Assembly: GCA_036734385.1 (NCBI GenBank)
Contig: DAIMYQ010000038.1
Location: 1 to 14,152, forward strand
Origin: JAAYPI01 sp036734385
GTDB lineage: Bacteria > Bacteroidota > Bacteroidia > Bacteroidales > Paludibacteraceae
DNA length: 14,152 bases
Reading direction: 5' to 3'
Shown here: positions 1 to 7,724 of the stretch, in pieces
How the letters are laid out: the number at the start of each line of letters is the position of its first letter
How positions within the stretch are numbered: position 1 is the first letter of the stretch
Position numbers and translations under genes: made by a program
The notes under the pieces: model-generated
Seen by the model: the letters and a program-made list of their open reading frames with translations, nothing else
What the model was told of the DNA's origin: nothing
Databases searched by the model: none

Positions 1-12
1 CCCGTAAAAAAA

Positions 13-43
13 TTGAGAACCTTAGAAAGTAATACTAACTTTG
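13..43 (+). promoter_or_regulatory. Predicted promoter of hppA
   Basis: A TAACTTTG box at 36-43 matches the Bacteroidota -7 consensus TAnnTTTG. A TTG at 13-15 lies 20 bases upstream of it, the spacing expected for the -33 element. Transcription would start near 50 and give a leader of about 35 bases, A/T-rich and without a Shine-Dalgarno sequence. The match is by eye; the consensus is established for Bacteroides. Confidence 0.7.
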
Positions 44-85
44 AAAGATTTTTTTGCGTTTTTTGTGTAACTAATCAATAATATT

Positions 86-2539
86 ATGAAAAAGTTCAAA
101 CAAGTTATGGTGTTACTTTTCGTGGCATTAATCACACCATTTCAGACGTTTGCCAGTGAGGCAGATATTGCTATTCCGGATTTACATGCCGGTGAATTTC
201 ACATTTTCGGACAGATTATTAAAGCTTGGGACTTTTTGTTCTACGGAGCGTTGGTTATCTGTTTTACATTGGGTATCAGCTTGTGGTTACGATCACAGGT
301 TAAGAAACAAAAAGCCCATATTTCCATGCTTAAAGTTTCTGAAACTATCTATCAGACGTGTAAAACTTATTTATTGCAACAAGGCAAGTTTTTGTTGATG
401 CTTTTTGCTTTTGTGGCAGTTATTATGGCTTACTACTTTTTAGTACTTCAGGGAAAAAGTGTTGGTACTCTGTTGTTTGTACTTTGTTTTTCAGTGATAG
501 GTATGGGGGGGTCTTACGCAGTTGCTTGGTACGGTATTCGTATCAATACCTATGCAAATTCTCGTACTGCTTTTGCTTCTCTACGCGGAAAGCCATGGGA
601 TGTAGTAAATATTCCATTACGTTCAGGTATGAGTGTCGGACTTTTCCTTATTTCGCTTGAATTAGTGATGATGGTGGTTATTCTTTTGTTTGTTCCTCGC
701 GATATTGTTGGTATTTGTTTCCTTGGATTTGCTATTGGTGAATCATTGGGAGCTAGTGTGCTGCGTATTGCCGGTGGTATTTTTACCAAAATTGCCGATA
801 TTGGTTCGGATTTAATGAAAGTCGTTTTTAAAGTGAAAGAAGATGACCCTCGTAACCCAGGTGTTATTGCCGATTGTACCGGAGATAATGCCGGTGATAG
901 TGTCGGTCCGACAGCAGATGGTTTCGAAACATATGGTGTGACGGGTGTTGCTTTGATAACTTTTATTACACTTGCCGTTAAAGACCCTGAAATTCAAGCA
1001 AAGTTGATTGTTTGGATTTTTGGTATGCGTTTTTTAATGGATTTATGTTCAGGTATTTCCTATTTTATTAATCAGGCTATTTCGAAAAGAAAATATAAAG
1101 GGTTGCAAAAATTTAATTTTGAAGAACCTTTGATGCGTTTGATTTGGATTGGTGCTATTTTGAGTATTTCGACCTCTTTTTTTATGAGTGATTTGTTAGT
1201 AGGCGATTTGGCTCTAATTACCGGAAGCCCTGCAGATTCAACCATTTGGTGGAAATTGGCAGGTATTATCAGTTGTGGTACTTTGGCAGCGGTGTTAATC
1301 CCTGAATTTACAAAATTGTTTACCAGTTCACATTCTTCACATGTAAAAGAGATTGTTACAGCATCAAGGGAGGGTGGACCCTCTTTGAACATTCTCTCCG
1401 GTATTGTTTCCGGTAATTTTGGAGCGTTCTGGACGGGATTGTTAATAGTTGCTCTTATGGCAGGAGCCTATTTTATTAGTGTATTCGGACATTTGGAAAC
1501 CGTTCTCGGTCCTCATGCAACGATTTTTGCTTTCGGTTTGGTTGCCTTTGGATTCTTGTGTATGGGTCCGATTACTATTGCTGTGGACAGTTATGGACCG
1601 GTAACTGATAATGCTCAATCTATTTTCGAATTATCTCAAATTGAGCAAATTCCTAATATCAAAGAAGAAATTGAAAAAGATTATGGCTTTACTCCTAATT
1701 TTGAATTAGGTAAATACTATCTCGAATCGAACGATGGGGCGGGTAATACTTTTAAGGCTACTGCTAAACCCGTGTTGATAGGTACTGCGGTAGTAGGATC
1801 AACGACCATGATTTTTTCCATTATTTTGTTGCTGGAAAAAGTCGGTATGTTGAATGTTTCGCTTACTTCTGCTCCTATTTTGTTGGGGTTAATTTGCGGC
1901 GGAGCTGTTGTATTCTGGTTTAGCGGTGCTTCCATGCAGGCAGTTACGACGGGAGCTTATCGTGCGGTTGAGTATATTAAACGAACATTCAATTTAGATA
2001 AGGCAGAAGCTAATACGGAAGACTCGAAAGAGGTGGTAAAAATTTGTACGCAATATGCACAAACCGGTATGTGGAATATTTTTATTGCCTTGATTTCGTT
2101 TACTCTTAGTTTTGCCTTTTTCGATAGTAATTTCTTTGTCGCTTACCTTGTTTCTATTGCTTGTTTTGGGTTGTTCCAGGCAATTTATATGGCTGATGCC
2201 GGCGGATCTTGGGACAATGCCAAAAAAGTGGTTGAGGTTGATTTAAATGAGAAAAATACTCCGTTGCATGAGGCTGCTGTTATTGGTGATACCGTTGGTG
2301 ACCCGTTTAAAGATACATCGTCTGTTTCGCTTAATCCGATTATCAAATTTTCCACTTTATTCGGATTGTTAGCCACTGAAATTGCTTTGGAAATGAAAAT
2401 AGACGCAGCCAATGGATTTGGAATCGACTATAGTGCCCTTATTGGAGTTGTATTTTTAATAATAGCTTTGGTTTTTGTTTGGCGATCTTTCTATAAAATG
2501 AGAATTCCACTTCGTGAAAAAACGGAACAAAAATCCTAA
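86..2539 (+). CDS. hppA: Membrane-bound ion-pumping pyrophosphatase, divergent K+-independent type
   Basis: An inner-membrane protein of 817 residues that couples hydrolysis of pyrophosphate to outward ion transport. The family's substrate-binding motifs are present: DDPRNP at 253-258, GDNAGDSVG at 266-274, and near the C-terminus DAGGSWDNAKK (704-714) and GDTVGDPFKD (734-743). Many hydrophobic helices fill the protein. Lys557 in GNTFKA occupies the position that is Lys in K+-independent and Ala in K+-dependent enzymes, so K+ independence is inferred. The usual Dx7KxE signature before DDPRNP is altered, and the third motif begins with Asp where most members have Asn. At 817 residues it is longer than the common 660-770. 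The extra length includes an N-terminal hydrophobic segment (about 8-23) that resembles a signal peptide ending near TFA-S. Proton pumping is likely from related divergent Bacteroidota enzymes, but Na+ transport cannot be excluded by eye. It is a single-gene unit with its own promoter and terminator. Confidence 0.95.
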   Translation: MKKFKQVMVLLFVALITPFQTFASEADIAIPDLHAGEFHIFGQIIKAWDFLFYGALVICFTLGISLWLRSQVKKQKAHISMLKVSETIYQTCKTYLLQQGKFLLMLFAFVAVIMAYYFLVLQGKSVGTLLFVLCFSVIGMGGSYAVAWYGIRINTYANSRTAFASLRGKPWDVVNIPLRSGMSVGLFLISLELVMMVVILLFVPRDIVGICFLGFAIGESLGASVLRIAGGIFTKIADIGSDLMKVVFKVKEDDPRNPGVIADCTGDNAGDSVGPTADGFETYGVTGVALITFITLAVKDPEIQAKLIVWIFGMRFLMDLCSGISYFINQAISKRKYKGLQKFNFEEPLMRLIWIGAILSISTSFFMSDLLVGDLALITGSPADSTIWWKLAGIISCGTLAAVLIPEFTKLFTSSHSSHVKEIVTASREGGPSLNILSGIVSGNFGAFWTGLLIVALMAGAYFISVFGHLETVLGPHATIFAFGLVAFGFLCMGPITIAVDSYGPVTDNAQSIFELSQIEQIPNIKEEIEKDYGFTPNFELGKYYLESNDGAGNTFKATAKPVLIGTAVVGSTTMIFSIILLLEKVGMLNVSLTSAPILLGLICGGAVVFWFSGASMQAVTTGAYRAVEYIKRTFNLDKAEANTEDSKEVVKICTQYAQTGMWNIFIALISFTLSFAFFDSNFFVAYLVSIACFGLFQAIYMADAGGSWDNAKKVVEVDLNEKNTPLHEAAVIGDTVGDPFKDTSSVSLNPIIKFSTLFGLLATEIALEMKIDAANGFGIDYSALIGVVFLIIALVFVWRSFYKMRIPLREKTEQKS

Positions 2540-2561
2540 ATATTAATTGTATTTTACAAAG

Positions 2562-2600
2562 TCTCCTATAAACTTTTGCTTATAGGAGATTTTTATTTTT
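2562..2600 (+). terminator. Rho-independent terminator of hppA
   Basis: A perfect 10-bp inverted repeat (TCTCCTATAA at 2562-2571, TTATAGGAGA at 2580-2589) encloses an 8-base loop. A T-rich tract follows from 2590. It begins 23 bases after the hppA stop codon. Confidence 0.9.
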
Positions 2601-2667
2601 GTAAGGTATCAAGTTGCAATCAGTTATTCTTTGGACTGCATGTTAACAAGTTCACGTTTTACGAGTT

Positions 2668-2690
2668 GGATTTTCTTTCAAGAAAATTCC
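2668..2690. other. Weak AT-rich hairpin in the hppA-tRNA-Pro gap
   Basis: ATTTTCT (2670-2676) pairs perfectly with AGAAAAT (2681-2687) around a TTCA loop. GG and CC extend the stem past one bulged T. No T tract follows, so it is not a convincing terminator. This is the only structure I see in 2601-2730, which otherwise shows no gene. Confidence 0.25.
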
Positions 2691-2730
2691 TTAAAACTAT
2701 GCAAATACTACATTCTGTACTGTATACAAA

Positions 2731-2763
2731 TAAAAAATCCTTATCAAATATTTGATAAGGATT
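2731..2763 (-). terminator. Rho-independent terminator of tRNA-Pro
   Basis: Positions 2736-2763 form a perfect 28-base palindrome with 14 bases per arm; the left arm is AATCCTTATCAAAT. Read on the minus strand, the stem runs straight into a T tract, because 2732-2737 is a run of A on the plus strand. It lies 27 bases past the tRNA 3' end. There is no T tract on the plus side, so it should work only in the minus direction. Confidence 0.85.
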
Positions 2764-2790
2764 CTACGGAGGGATTACCACTCCCTTTTG

Positions 2791-2865
2791 TCGGGGTAGC
2801 GGGATTCGAACCCACGACCCCCTGCTCCCAAAGCAGGTGCGCTAACCGGACTGCGCTACACCCCG
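2791..2865 (-). tRNA. tRNA-Pro (anticodon UGG)
   Basis: The minus strand folds as a complete cloverleaf. The acceptor stem pairs CGGGGTG with TACCCCG, including one G-U pair, and ends in discriminator A at 2791. The anticodon stem CCTGC/GCAGG encloses the loop TTTGGGA, giving anticodon UGG. The T arm carries the GTTCGAATC core. CCA is not encoded and must be added after transcription. It has its own promoter and terminator and sits between two plus-strand genes. Short open frames across this stretch are translations of the tRNA and are not genes. Confidence 0.98.
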
Positions 2866-2909
2866 AATGTTTTCAATCAGTAACGTTTTTAGTTACTTCT
2901 AACGAGGTG

Positions 2910-2940
2910 CAAAGGTAAAGCATTTTTTGTTTTTTGCAAA
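2910..2940 (-). promoter_or_regulatory. Predicted promoter of tRNA-Pro
   Basis: On the minus strand, TACCTTTG (complement of 2910-2917) matches TAnnTTTG. TTTG at 2937-2940 supplies the -33 element with 19 bases between its TTG and the -7 box. The start site would fall roughly 35-40 bases before the mature tRNA 5' end at 2865, leaving a short leader for RNase P to remove. Confidence 0.75.
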
Positions 2941-2990
2941 CGAATATGAGATTTTATTTCAAAAACTTTTCGTTACCTGCTTAATTTGTG

Positions 2991-2998
2991 TATTTTTG
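2991..2998 (+). promoter_or_regulatory. Predicted promoter (-7 box) of aspS
   Basis: TATTTTTG matches TAnnTTTG and ends 40 bases before the aspS start codon. The -33 region has only TTTT (2967-2970) at the right distance, so the upstream element is weak. It lies back to back with the tRNA-Pro promoter, with about 50 bases between the two -33 regions and this -7 box. Confidence 0.5.
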
Positions 2999-3038
2999 TT
3001 CTTCGAAATAAAAGACAGAAATTTTAAACTATCTACTT

Positions 3039-4793
3039 ATGTATAGGACAAATACTTGCGGTGAATTAACTATTTCCGATATAAATCAAACTGTTACACT
3101 TAGCGGTTGGGTTCAACGAATACGAAAAATGGGGGGGATGACCTTCATCGATCTTCGTGATCGTTATGGAATCACACAATTAGTATTTAATCAGGAAACA
3201 AATGCCGATTTATGCGAACATGCCAATAAGTTAGGTCGTGAATTTGTTATCCAAGTAGTAGGCTTAGTTGCCGAAAGAAGCAATAAAAACAAACAAATTG
3301 CTACCGGAGAAATCGAAATATTAGTTTCTGAACTGATTATTTTAAACGAAGCTTTAGTACCTCCTTTTACCATTGAGGATAATACAGACGGTGGTGATGA
3401 TATTCGTATGAAATATCGTTATTTGGATTTGCGTCGCAATGTAGTTCGTGGTAATTTGGAACTTCGCCATCGAATAGCTTTTGAAACTCGCAGATACCTT
3501 GATAAAATGGGATTTCTGGAAGTGGAAACGCCTATTCTGATAGGTTCTACACCCGAAGGTGCTCGAGACTTTGTGGTACCGTCTCGTATGAATCAAGGTG
3601 AATTCTATGCCTTGCCACAATCTCCTCAGTTATTAAAGCAGTTATTGATGGTTTCTGGATTTGATCGTTATTTTCAGATAGCCAAATGTTTTAGAGATGA
3701 GGATTTGCGTGCCGACCGCCAACCGGAATTTACGCAAATAGATTGTGAATTGTCTTTTGTGCAACAGGAAGATATTTTACAGTTGTTTGAAGGTATGATG
3801 AAACATCTCTTCAAATATGTAAAAAATATTGATTTTACAGAAGATTTTCCTCGTATGACTTGGGCGGATGCCATGAAATACTATGGTTCGGACAAGCCTG
3901 ATATTCGTTTCGATATGAAATTTGTTGAATTGAAGGAGGCTGTCTCCGGTCATAATTTTGTGGTATTTGATAATGCGGAATATGTTGGTGGTATTTGTGC
4001 ACAAAATTGTGCCTCTTATACACGTAAGCAGTTGGATGAACTGACTGAATTTGTAAAGCGTCCGCAAATAGGGGCACAAGGATTGGTGTATATACGTTGC
4101 GAGGCCGATGGCTCATTCAAGTCTTCAATAGATAAATTTTATTCTGCAGAAGACCTAAAAGGAATGGCTAATCTGTGCAATGCACAAAAAGGTGATTTAA
4201 TTTTAATATTGGCTGGAAAGAAGATGAAAACCCAGAAGGCACTATGCGAATTACGTTTGGAAATAGCATCAAAATTAGGACTTCGCAATAAAGATGTATT
4301 TGCTCCTCTTTGGGTTATTGACTTTCCATTATTTGAGTGGGATGATGAAACAAAACGATATTATGCTATGCATCACCCGTTTACATCTCCTAACATAGAA
4401 GATTTGGCTTTTTTGGATGTCGACCCGGGAAAGGTTCGTGCCACTGCCTATGATATGGTTATTAATGGTGTAGAATTGGGTGGGGGATCTATACGTATTC
4501 ATGATAGTAAATTGCAAAATAAAATGTTTGAATTGCTTGGATTCACGCCCGAAAAAGCAGAAGCTCAATTTGGATTTTTAATGAATGCTTTTAAATACGG
4601 AGCTCCTCCTCATGGTGGGCTGGCTTTTGGTTTAGATCGTGTGGTTTCGTTATTTGCAGGTTTGGATAGTATCCGTGATTGTATCGCATTTCCTAAAAAT
4701 AATTCAGGTAGAGATGTGATGATGGATGCTCCCTCTTCAATTGAAGATGCTCAGTTGGATGAGCTTTGTTTAAAAATTGTGAAGAAAGACTAG
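3039..4793 (+). CDS. aspS: Aspartyl-tRNA synthetase
   Basis: Class II aminoacyl-tRNA synthetase of 584 residues that charges tRNA-Asp with aspartate in the cytoplasm. The start MYRTNTCGEL is the usual beginning of bacterial AspRS. An N-terminal OB-fold anticodon-binding domain (about 15-105, including LSGWVQRIRKMGGMTFIDLRD) precedes the catalytic core. Motif 2 is seen as FRDEDLRADRQPEF from Phe218, and motif 3 as GLAFGLDRV (527-535, Arg534). The bacterial GAD insertion lies between them (about 285-415). Length is normal for the bacterial type (about 580-600). The leader is A/T-rich with no clear Shine-Dalgarno site. It has its own promoter candidate and shares a terminator with the convergent malQ. 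Whether it charges only tRNA-Asp or also tRNA-Asn cannot be read from motifs alone; a tRNA-Asn gene is present at the window end. Confidence 0.98.
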   Translation: MYRTNTCGELTISDINQTVTLSGWVQRIRKMGGMTFIDLRDRYGITQLVFNQETNADLCEHANKLGREFVIQVVGLVAERSNKNKQIATGEIEILVSELIILNEALVPPFTIEDNTDGGDDIRMKYRYLDLRRNVVRGNLELRHRIAFETRRYLDKMGFLEVETPILIGSTPEGARDFVVPSRMNQGEFYALPQSPQLLKQLLMVSGFDRYFQIAKCFRDEDLRADRQPEFTQIDCELSFVQQEDILQLFEGMMKHLFKYVKNIDFTEDFPRMTWADAMKYYGSDKPDIRFDMKFVELKEAVSGHNFVVFDNAEYVGGICAQNCASYTRKQLDELTEFVKRPQIGAQGLVYIRCEADGSFKSSIDKFYSAEDLKGMANLCNAQKGDLILILAGKKMKTQKALCELRLEIASKLGLRNKDVFAPLWVIDFPLFEWDDETKRYYAMHHPFTSPNIEDLAFLDVDPGKVRATAYDMVINGVELGGGSIRIHDSKLQNKMFELLGFTPEKAEAQFGFLMNAFKYGAPPHGGLAFGLDRVVSLFAGLDSIRDCIAFPKNNSGRDVMMDAPSSIEDAQLDELCLKIVKKD

Positions 4794-4820
4794 TCTAATT
4801 TTTCATTCAAAATAGTATAT

Positions 4821-4852
4821 AAAAAAAGGAAAACAAACGTTTTCCTTTTTTT
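4821..4852. terminator. Bidirectional terminator shared by aspS and malQ
   Basis: GGAAAAC (4828-4834) pairs with GTTTTCC (4839-4845) around a 4-base loop. It is flanked by seven A (4821-4827) and seven T (4846-4852), which extend the stem to 14 bp and supply a T tract in either direction. It begins 27 bases after the aspS stop and 15 bases beyond the malQ stop on the other strand. Confidence 0.9.
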
Positions 4853-4867
4853 ATCTTTTGAAATGAG

Positions 4868-7573
4868 TTAGAATTGTTTATTTCTGGCCGAATTAACCGT
4901 CATTTCTATCATTTTGTCATTTAATTCATTTAGTGTCAGAAGTTCTTCAATAGGAAGATGCATTCGGTAACACCAGAAATGATGTGGGTCTGATGGTACA
5001 TTAATACGTTCTTCTGTCAGATTTTGTCTGCGATACTTGCCATTAATAGACATCCAATCTTGGAATGGAAGAATAACCAACATTGCGGGAGAATTCAAAT
5101 GTCTGTTAATGATTTTTTCGCAAATCCAAGGTTCACAGAACAGAGGAGCAGCTCCCCATTCTCCTAATACATTATTAAAATAGTGCTGCGTAAGATTTTT
5201 GTTTTCTTCCCACCAACTGCGTATAGGGTTCATATCGTGTGTAGAAGTGGTACAAACAGATAGGTAGGGAATATTTTGTAGAGCTACAAATTCTTCTCTT
5301 GGATCTTTAGGCATACGTTCTATTTCCAAACTTAAAATGAAAAGATCTTTCATAACGTGGGGAACACATTCGGGTATCATTCCCAAATCTTCTCCGCAAA
5401 CCAACATATTTGTAGCTTTTAACAAAGCCGGAAGTTTTTTCATGGCTTGTTCTTTCCAAAAATCGTTGTGTCTTTGGTAATAAAAATGGTTATACAAATT
5501 GTTTAGTCCATTCTTTGTTTCATCATTGAGTTCTCTGTAGGAGAAGGTAGAGTGAAAAGCAATCCGAGGATGAAATTTTCCTTCTTCTTTGTTGTCTTCA
5601 ATAAATAATACTTCACAAAATAAAGCGTATAAGCCATCACGAATTATGGACAATTTTTCAGGTTCTAATTTTTCATCGTTTTTGATAAAAAAAGCTTCTA
5701 TTTTCTTTTGTGTGTTATAAATATCCTTGAATGAATAAAAACCCGGTTTTTCCATATCCAAGAATCTTTCTTTTACACTATTTGTATATTTACCAAAGTG
5801 ATTTTGTAAGACATCTTCTGTTATGTACGGGAGTACCATTCTATCATAGTCAAATTCGATGCCAAAGTTTCTTATTTCCTCTTCAGTAAAAGGAAGAGCC
5901 GGGTCAAAATGACCTAATAAACCCTGTACATCATGTGAAGACATTCGCCAAATACGGAAAAACCCTAAAACGTGGTCTATTCGGTAAGCTTGGAAATAAG
6001 TGGCCATCTTTTGGAAGCGAGTTCTCCACCATTGGTAATTATCTCTTTCCATTCTTTCCCAATTATAGGTAGGAAATCCCCAGTTTTGACCTGTTGTTGA
6101 AAATGGGTCGGGTGGTGCACCGGCTTGACTGTCGAGGTTAAATAAACAAGGTTCCATCCATGCTTCTACACTATCTGGACTAATGCCGATAGGAATATCG
6201 CCTTTTAAAATAACCCCTTTTTGTTTTGCATAATTAGATGCATCCAATAGTTGTTTATGGGCATGAAATTGAAGATATAGATGAATATTGGCTTCATCAC
6301 TCATTTCCGCTTCCGGTTTGAAAAAGTCATCAATCTTGTCCCAGTCAAAAACGGAGAAATACCCCCAATTGTTAAATTTTGAATCTCCATTTTTATCTCT
6401 TAAGTAACAAAAAGCTCCGTAAGGGAGTAACCAATGTCTATTTTCTTCAAAAAATGTTTTGTATTCTTTAGATTGAAATGTTTTTGTTTTTTCCTGTTGG
6501 TAAATTTGACGGAAATAATCCCATTTTGCAGAAACAACTTCTTGATATTTGACTGTTTCAGTATTGTTTAATTCAACTTGTAATTTTTCAAATTTTTTCA
6601 TTTCTGTTTTATTTTTCAATATTCCCAGCCCAAAAATATTGATATAAACAGGATGTAATGCAAGTACTGTAATACTGCTATATGGATAAGAATCAGCATT
6701 GGTTCTTGTACGTGTGGTATCGTTGATAGGAAGTGTTTGTATTACTTTTTGTCCCGTTATAGATGCCCAATCTACCATTTTCTTTAAATCGGAAAATTCG
6801 CCAATACCAAAGCTCTCTTTTGTACGAAGCGAAAAAATGGGTATAGCTACCCCAGAACCTCTCCAATTGGGTATATCATAATGAAATGTTTCATCTGTTT
6901 TGACATATATTCCTTTTTTAATGTCAAGTTTTTGTATGGTTCTATTTGGTCCGTTTTCCCAAGAAACAACGATTTTTCTTTCCGGATTGTAAATGACATA
7001 TTTGTATTCAATAGGTGCTATGATATCAGAAGCATCAATTTCAGCCTGCCATTGAGGAAAATTGTCATCGTTCATTACAATGGCGTTATTCGCTTCCCAA
7101 TTACCCAACTGTTTTATGTTTCCTATGATGGCAAAACAGAGGTCTTTCCCAATACGTGGTGCATCAATAGAAAAACGTAGCACTTTATTGCTATCTATAT
7201 GAGGTAATGTATTATTTTGTTTCGGACGGACAATTAAGCTTTCTGTAAAGGCCGAAGAGAAAAAGGTTTTATCTTCTCCATTTGTACGCCAAGCATCTTC
7301 AAAAAAATACTCGGAGAAAGAATCAGATAATTTGACTTTTCTATCAGTTCCCCATTCTTCAATATAATCCATGTCCGCATCCATGACAATGTACTTATAA
7401 GAAAATTCAGCGGTCTTTTTTATATTTATGCTTGCTTCCCAATTACCGTTTTCTATGTAATTCATAGCAAGTGCTTTTGTTCGTATATCTCTTCCCAAAG
7501 AGGGAAGAGAACCTACTATAAACAATTGTTTTCCCCAAACTGTATGGTACTGAATTTTAAAAGTAAGTTTCAT
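4868..7573 (-). CDS. malQ: 4-alpha-glucanotransferase (GH77) with two N-terminal CBM20 domains
   Basis: A 901-residue amylomaltase/disproportionating enzyme that transfers glucan units between maltose, maltodextrins or glycogen-like glucans. Two starch-binding CBM20 domains come first: about 1-95 (GNWEASI, EEWG) and about 130-225 (GNWE with Trp159, and SWENGPNR with Trp205). The GH77 catalytic domain runs from about Trp237 to 890. Predicted catalytic residues are the nucleophile Asp533 (YRIDH), acid/base Glu728 (CGEDLG) and Asp780 (STHD). The nucleophile-to-acid/base distance of 195 residues is far larger than in compact bacterial amylomaltases (about 47 in Thermus). This matches the long insertion of plant DPE2, which has the same two-CBM20 plan. 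No signal peptide is visible, so it should act in the cytoplasm on imported or stored glucans. It lies 151 bases after dpp3 on the same strand, with its own promoter candidate. Confidence 0.96.
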   Translation of the reverse strand: MKLTFKIQYHTVWGKQLFIVGSLPSLGRDIRTKALAMNYIENGNWEASINIKKTAEFSYKYIVMDADMDYIEEWGTDRKVKLSDSFSEYFFEDAWRTNGEDKTFFSSAFTESLIVRPKQNNTLPHIDSNKVLRFSIDAPRIGKDLCFAIIGNIKQLGNWEANNAIVMNDDNFPQWQAEIDASDIIAPIEYKYVIYNPERKIVVSWENGPNRTIQKLDIKKGIYVKTDETFHYDIPNWRGSGVAIPIFSLRTKESFGIGEFSDLKKMVDWASITGQKVIQTLPINDTTRTRTNADSYPYSSITVLALHPVYINIFGLGILKNKTEMKKFEKLQVELNNTETVKYQEVVSAKWDYFRQIYQQEKTKTFQSKEYKTFFEENRHWLLPYGAFCYLRDKNGDSKFNNWGYFSVFDWDKIDDFFKPEAEMSDEANIHLYLQFHAHKQLLDASNYAKQKGVILKGDIPIGISPDSVEAWMEPCLFNLDSQAGAPPDPFSTTGQNWGFPTYNWERMERDNYQWWRTRFQKMATYFQAYRIDHVLGFFRIWRMSSHDVQGLLGHFDPALPFTEEEIRNFGIEFDYDRMVLPYITEDVLQNHFGKYTNSVKERFLDMEKPGFYSFKDIYNTQKKIEAFFIKNDEKLEPEKLSIIRDGLYALFCEVLFIEDNKEEGKFHPRIAFHSTFSYRELNDETKNGLNNLYNHFYYQRHNDFWKEQAMKKLPALLKATNMLVCGEDLGMIPECVPHVMKDLFILSLEIERMPKDPREEFVALQNIPYLSVCTTSTHDMNPIRSWWEENKNLTQHYFNNVLGEWGAAPLFCEPWICEKIINRHLNSPAMLVILPFQDWMSINGKYRRQNLTEERINVPSDPHHFWCYRMHLPIEELLTLNELNDKMIEMTVNSARNKQF

Positions 7574-7643
7574 CTTAGATCGTTTATTTTTATTTTTATT
7601 CTCTAAATAGTATGCTTTTTCAGGAAAATAAACATTAATTTAA

Positions 7644-7672
7644 CAAATGTAACCGGTTTGAATCGTACACAA
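7644..7672 (-). promoter_or_regulatory. Predicted promoter of malQ
   Basis: On the minus strand, TACATTTG (complement of 7644-7651) matches TAnnTTTG. A TTG (complement of 7670-7672) lies 18 bases upstream, one short of the usual 19-21. The leader would be about 60-65 bases. The dpp3-malQ gap shows no convincing dpp3 terminator, so read-through from the upstream operon is also possible. Confidence 0.5.
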
Positions 7673-7706
7673 TGTTTTTTCGTTTAAAAAGAACCGAATA
7701 AATATT

Positions 7707-7718
7707 GCAAACGTTTGT
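7707..7718. promoter_or_regulatory. CG-centred palindrome, possible LacI-family operator
   Basis: CAAACGTTTG (7708-7717) is a perfect 10-base palindrome with a central CG, preceded by G and followed by T. This shape is common for LacI-family operators, including maltose regulators of other phyla. It sits 7 bases beyond the dpp3 stop and about 36 bases upstream of the malQ -33 element. No regulator gene is in the window, so the role is inference only. Confidence 0.3.
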
Positions 7719-7724
7719 TTGTTA

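Noticed and set aside
505..511. Seven-G run in hppA, with a similar run at 3131-3137 in aspS, as possible phase-variation tracts
   Set aside because: Both encode Met-Gly-Gly in frame. AspRS is essential, and seven bases is short for switching. Coincidence of codon use is the simpler reading.
2769..2790. Short GGGA/TCCC hairpin directly after the tRNA-Pro 3' end
   Set aside because: The stem is only 5 bp with a 7-base loop and no T tract. It may be part of the tRNA trailer, but I cannot support a separate feature.
2631..2918. A 95-codon plus-strand open frame containing GVAGFEPTTPCSQS
   Set aside because: That peptide comes from translating the antisense of tRNA-Pro, a classic spurious call. 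The frame also runs over the tRNA terminator and promoter.
6699..7180. Two plus-strand open frames of 60 and 99 codons inside malQ
   Set aside because: They are antisense to the CBM20 and early GH77 regions and show no independent coding signal.
7672..7700. Possible dpp3 terminator in the dpp3-malQ gap
   Set aside because: The only pairing is an A/T stem of about 5 bp without a proper T tract, too weak to call.
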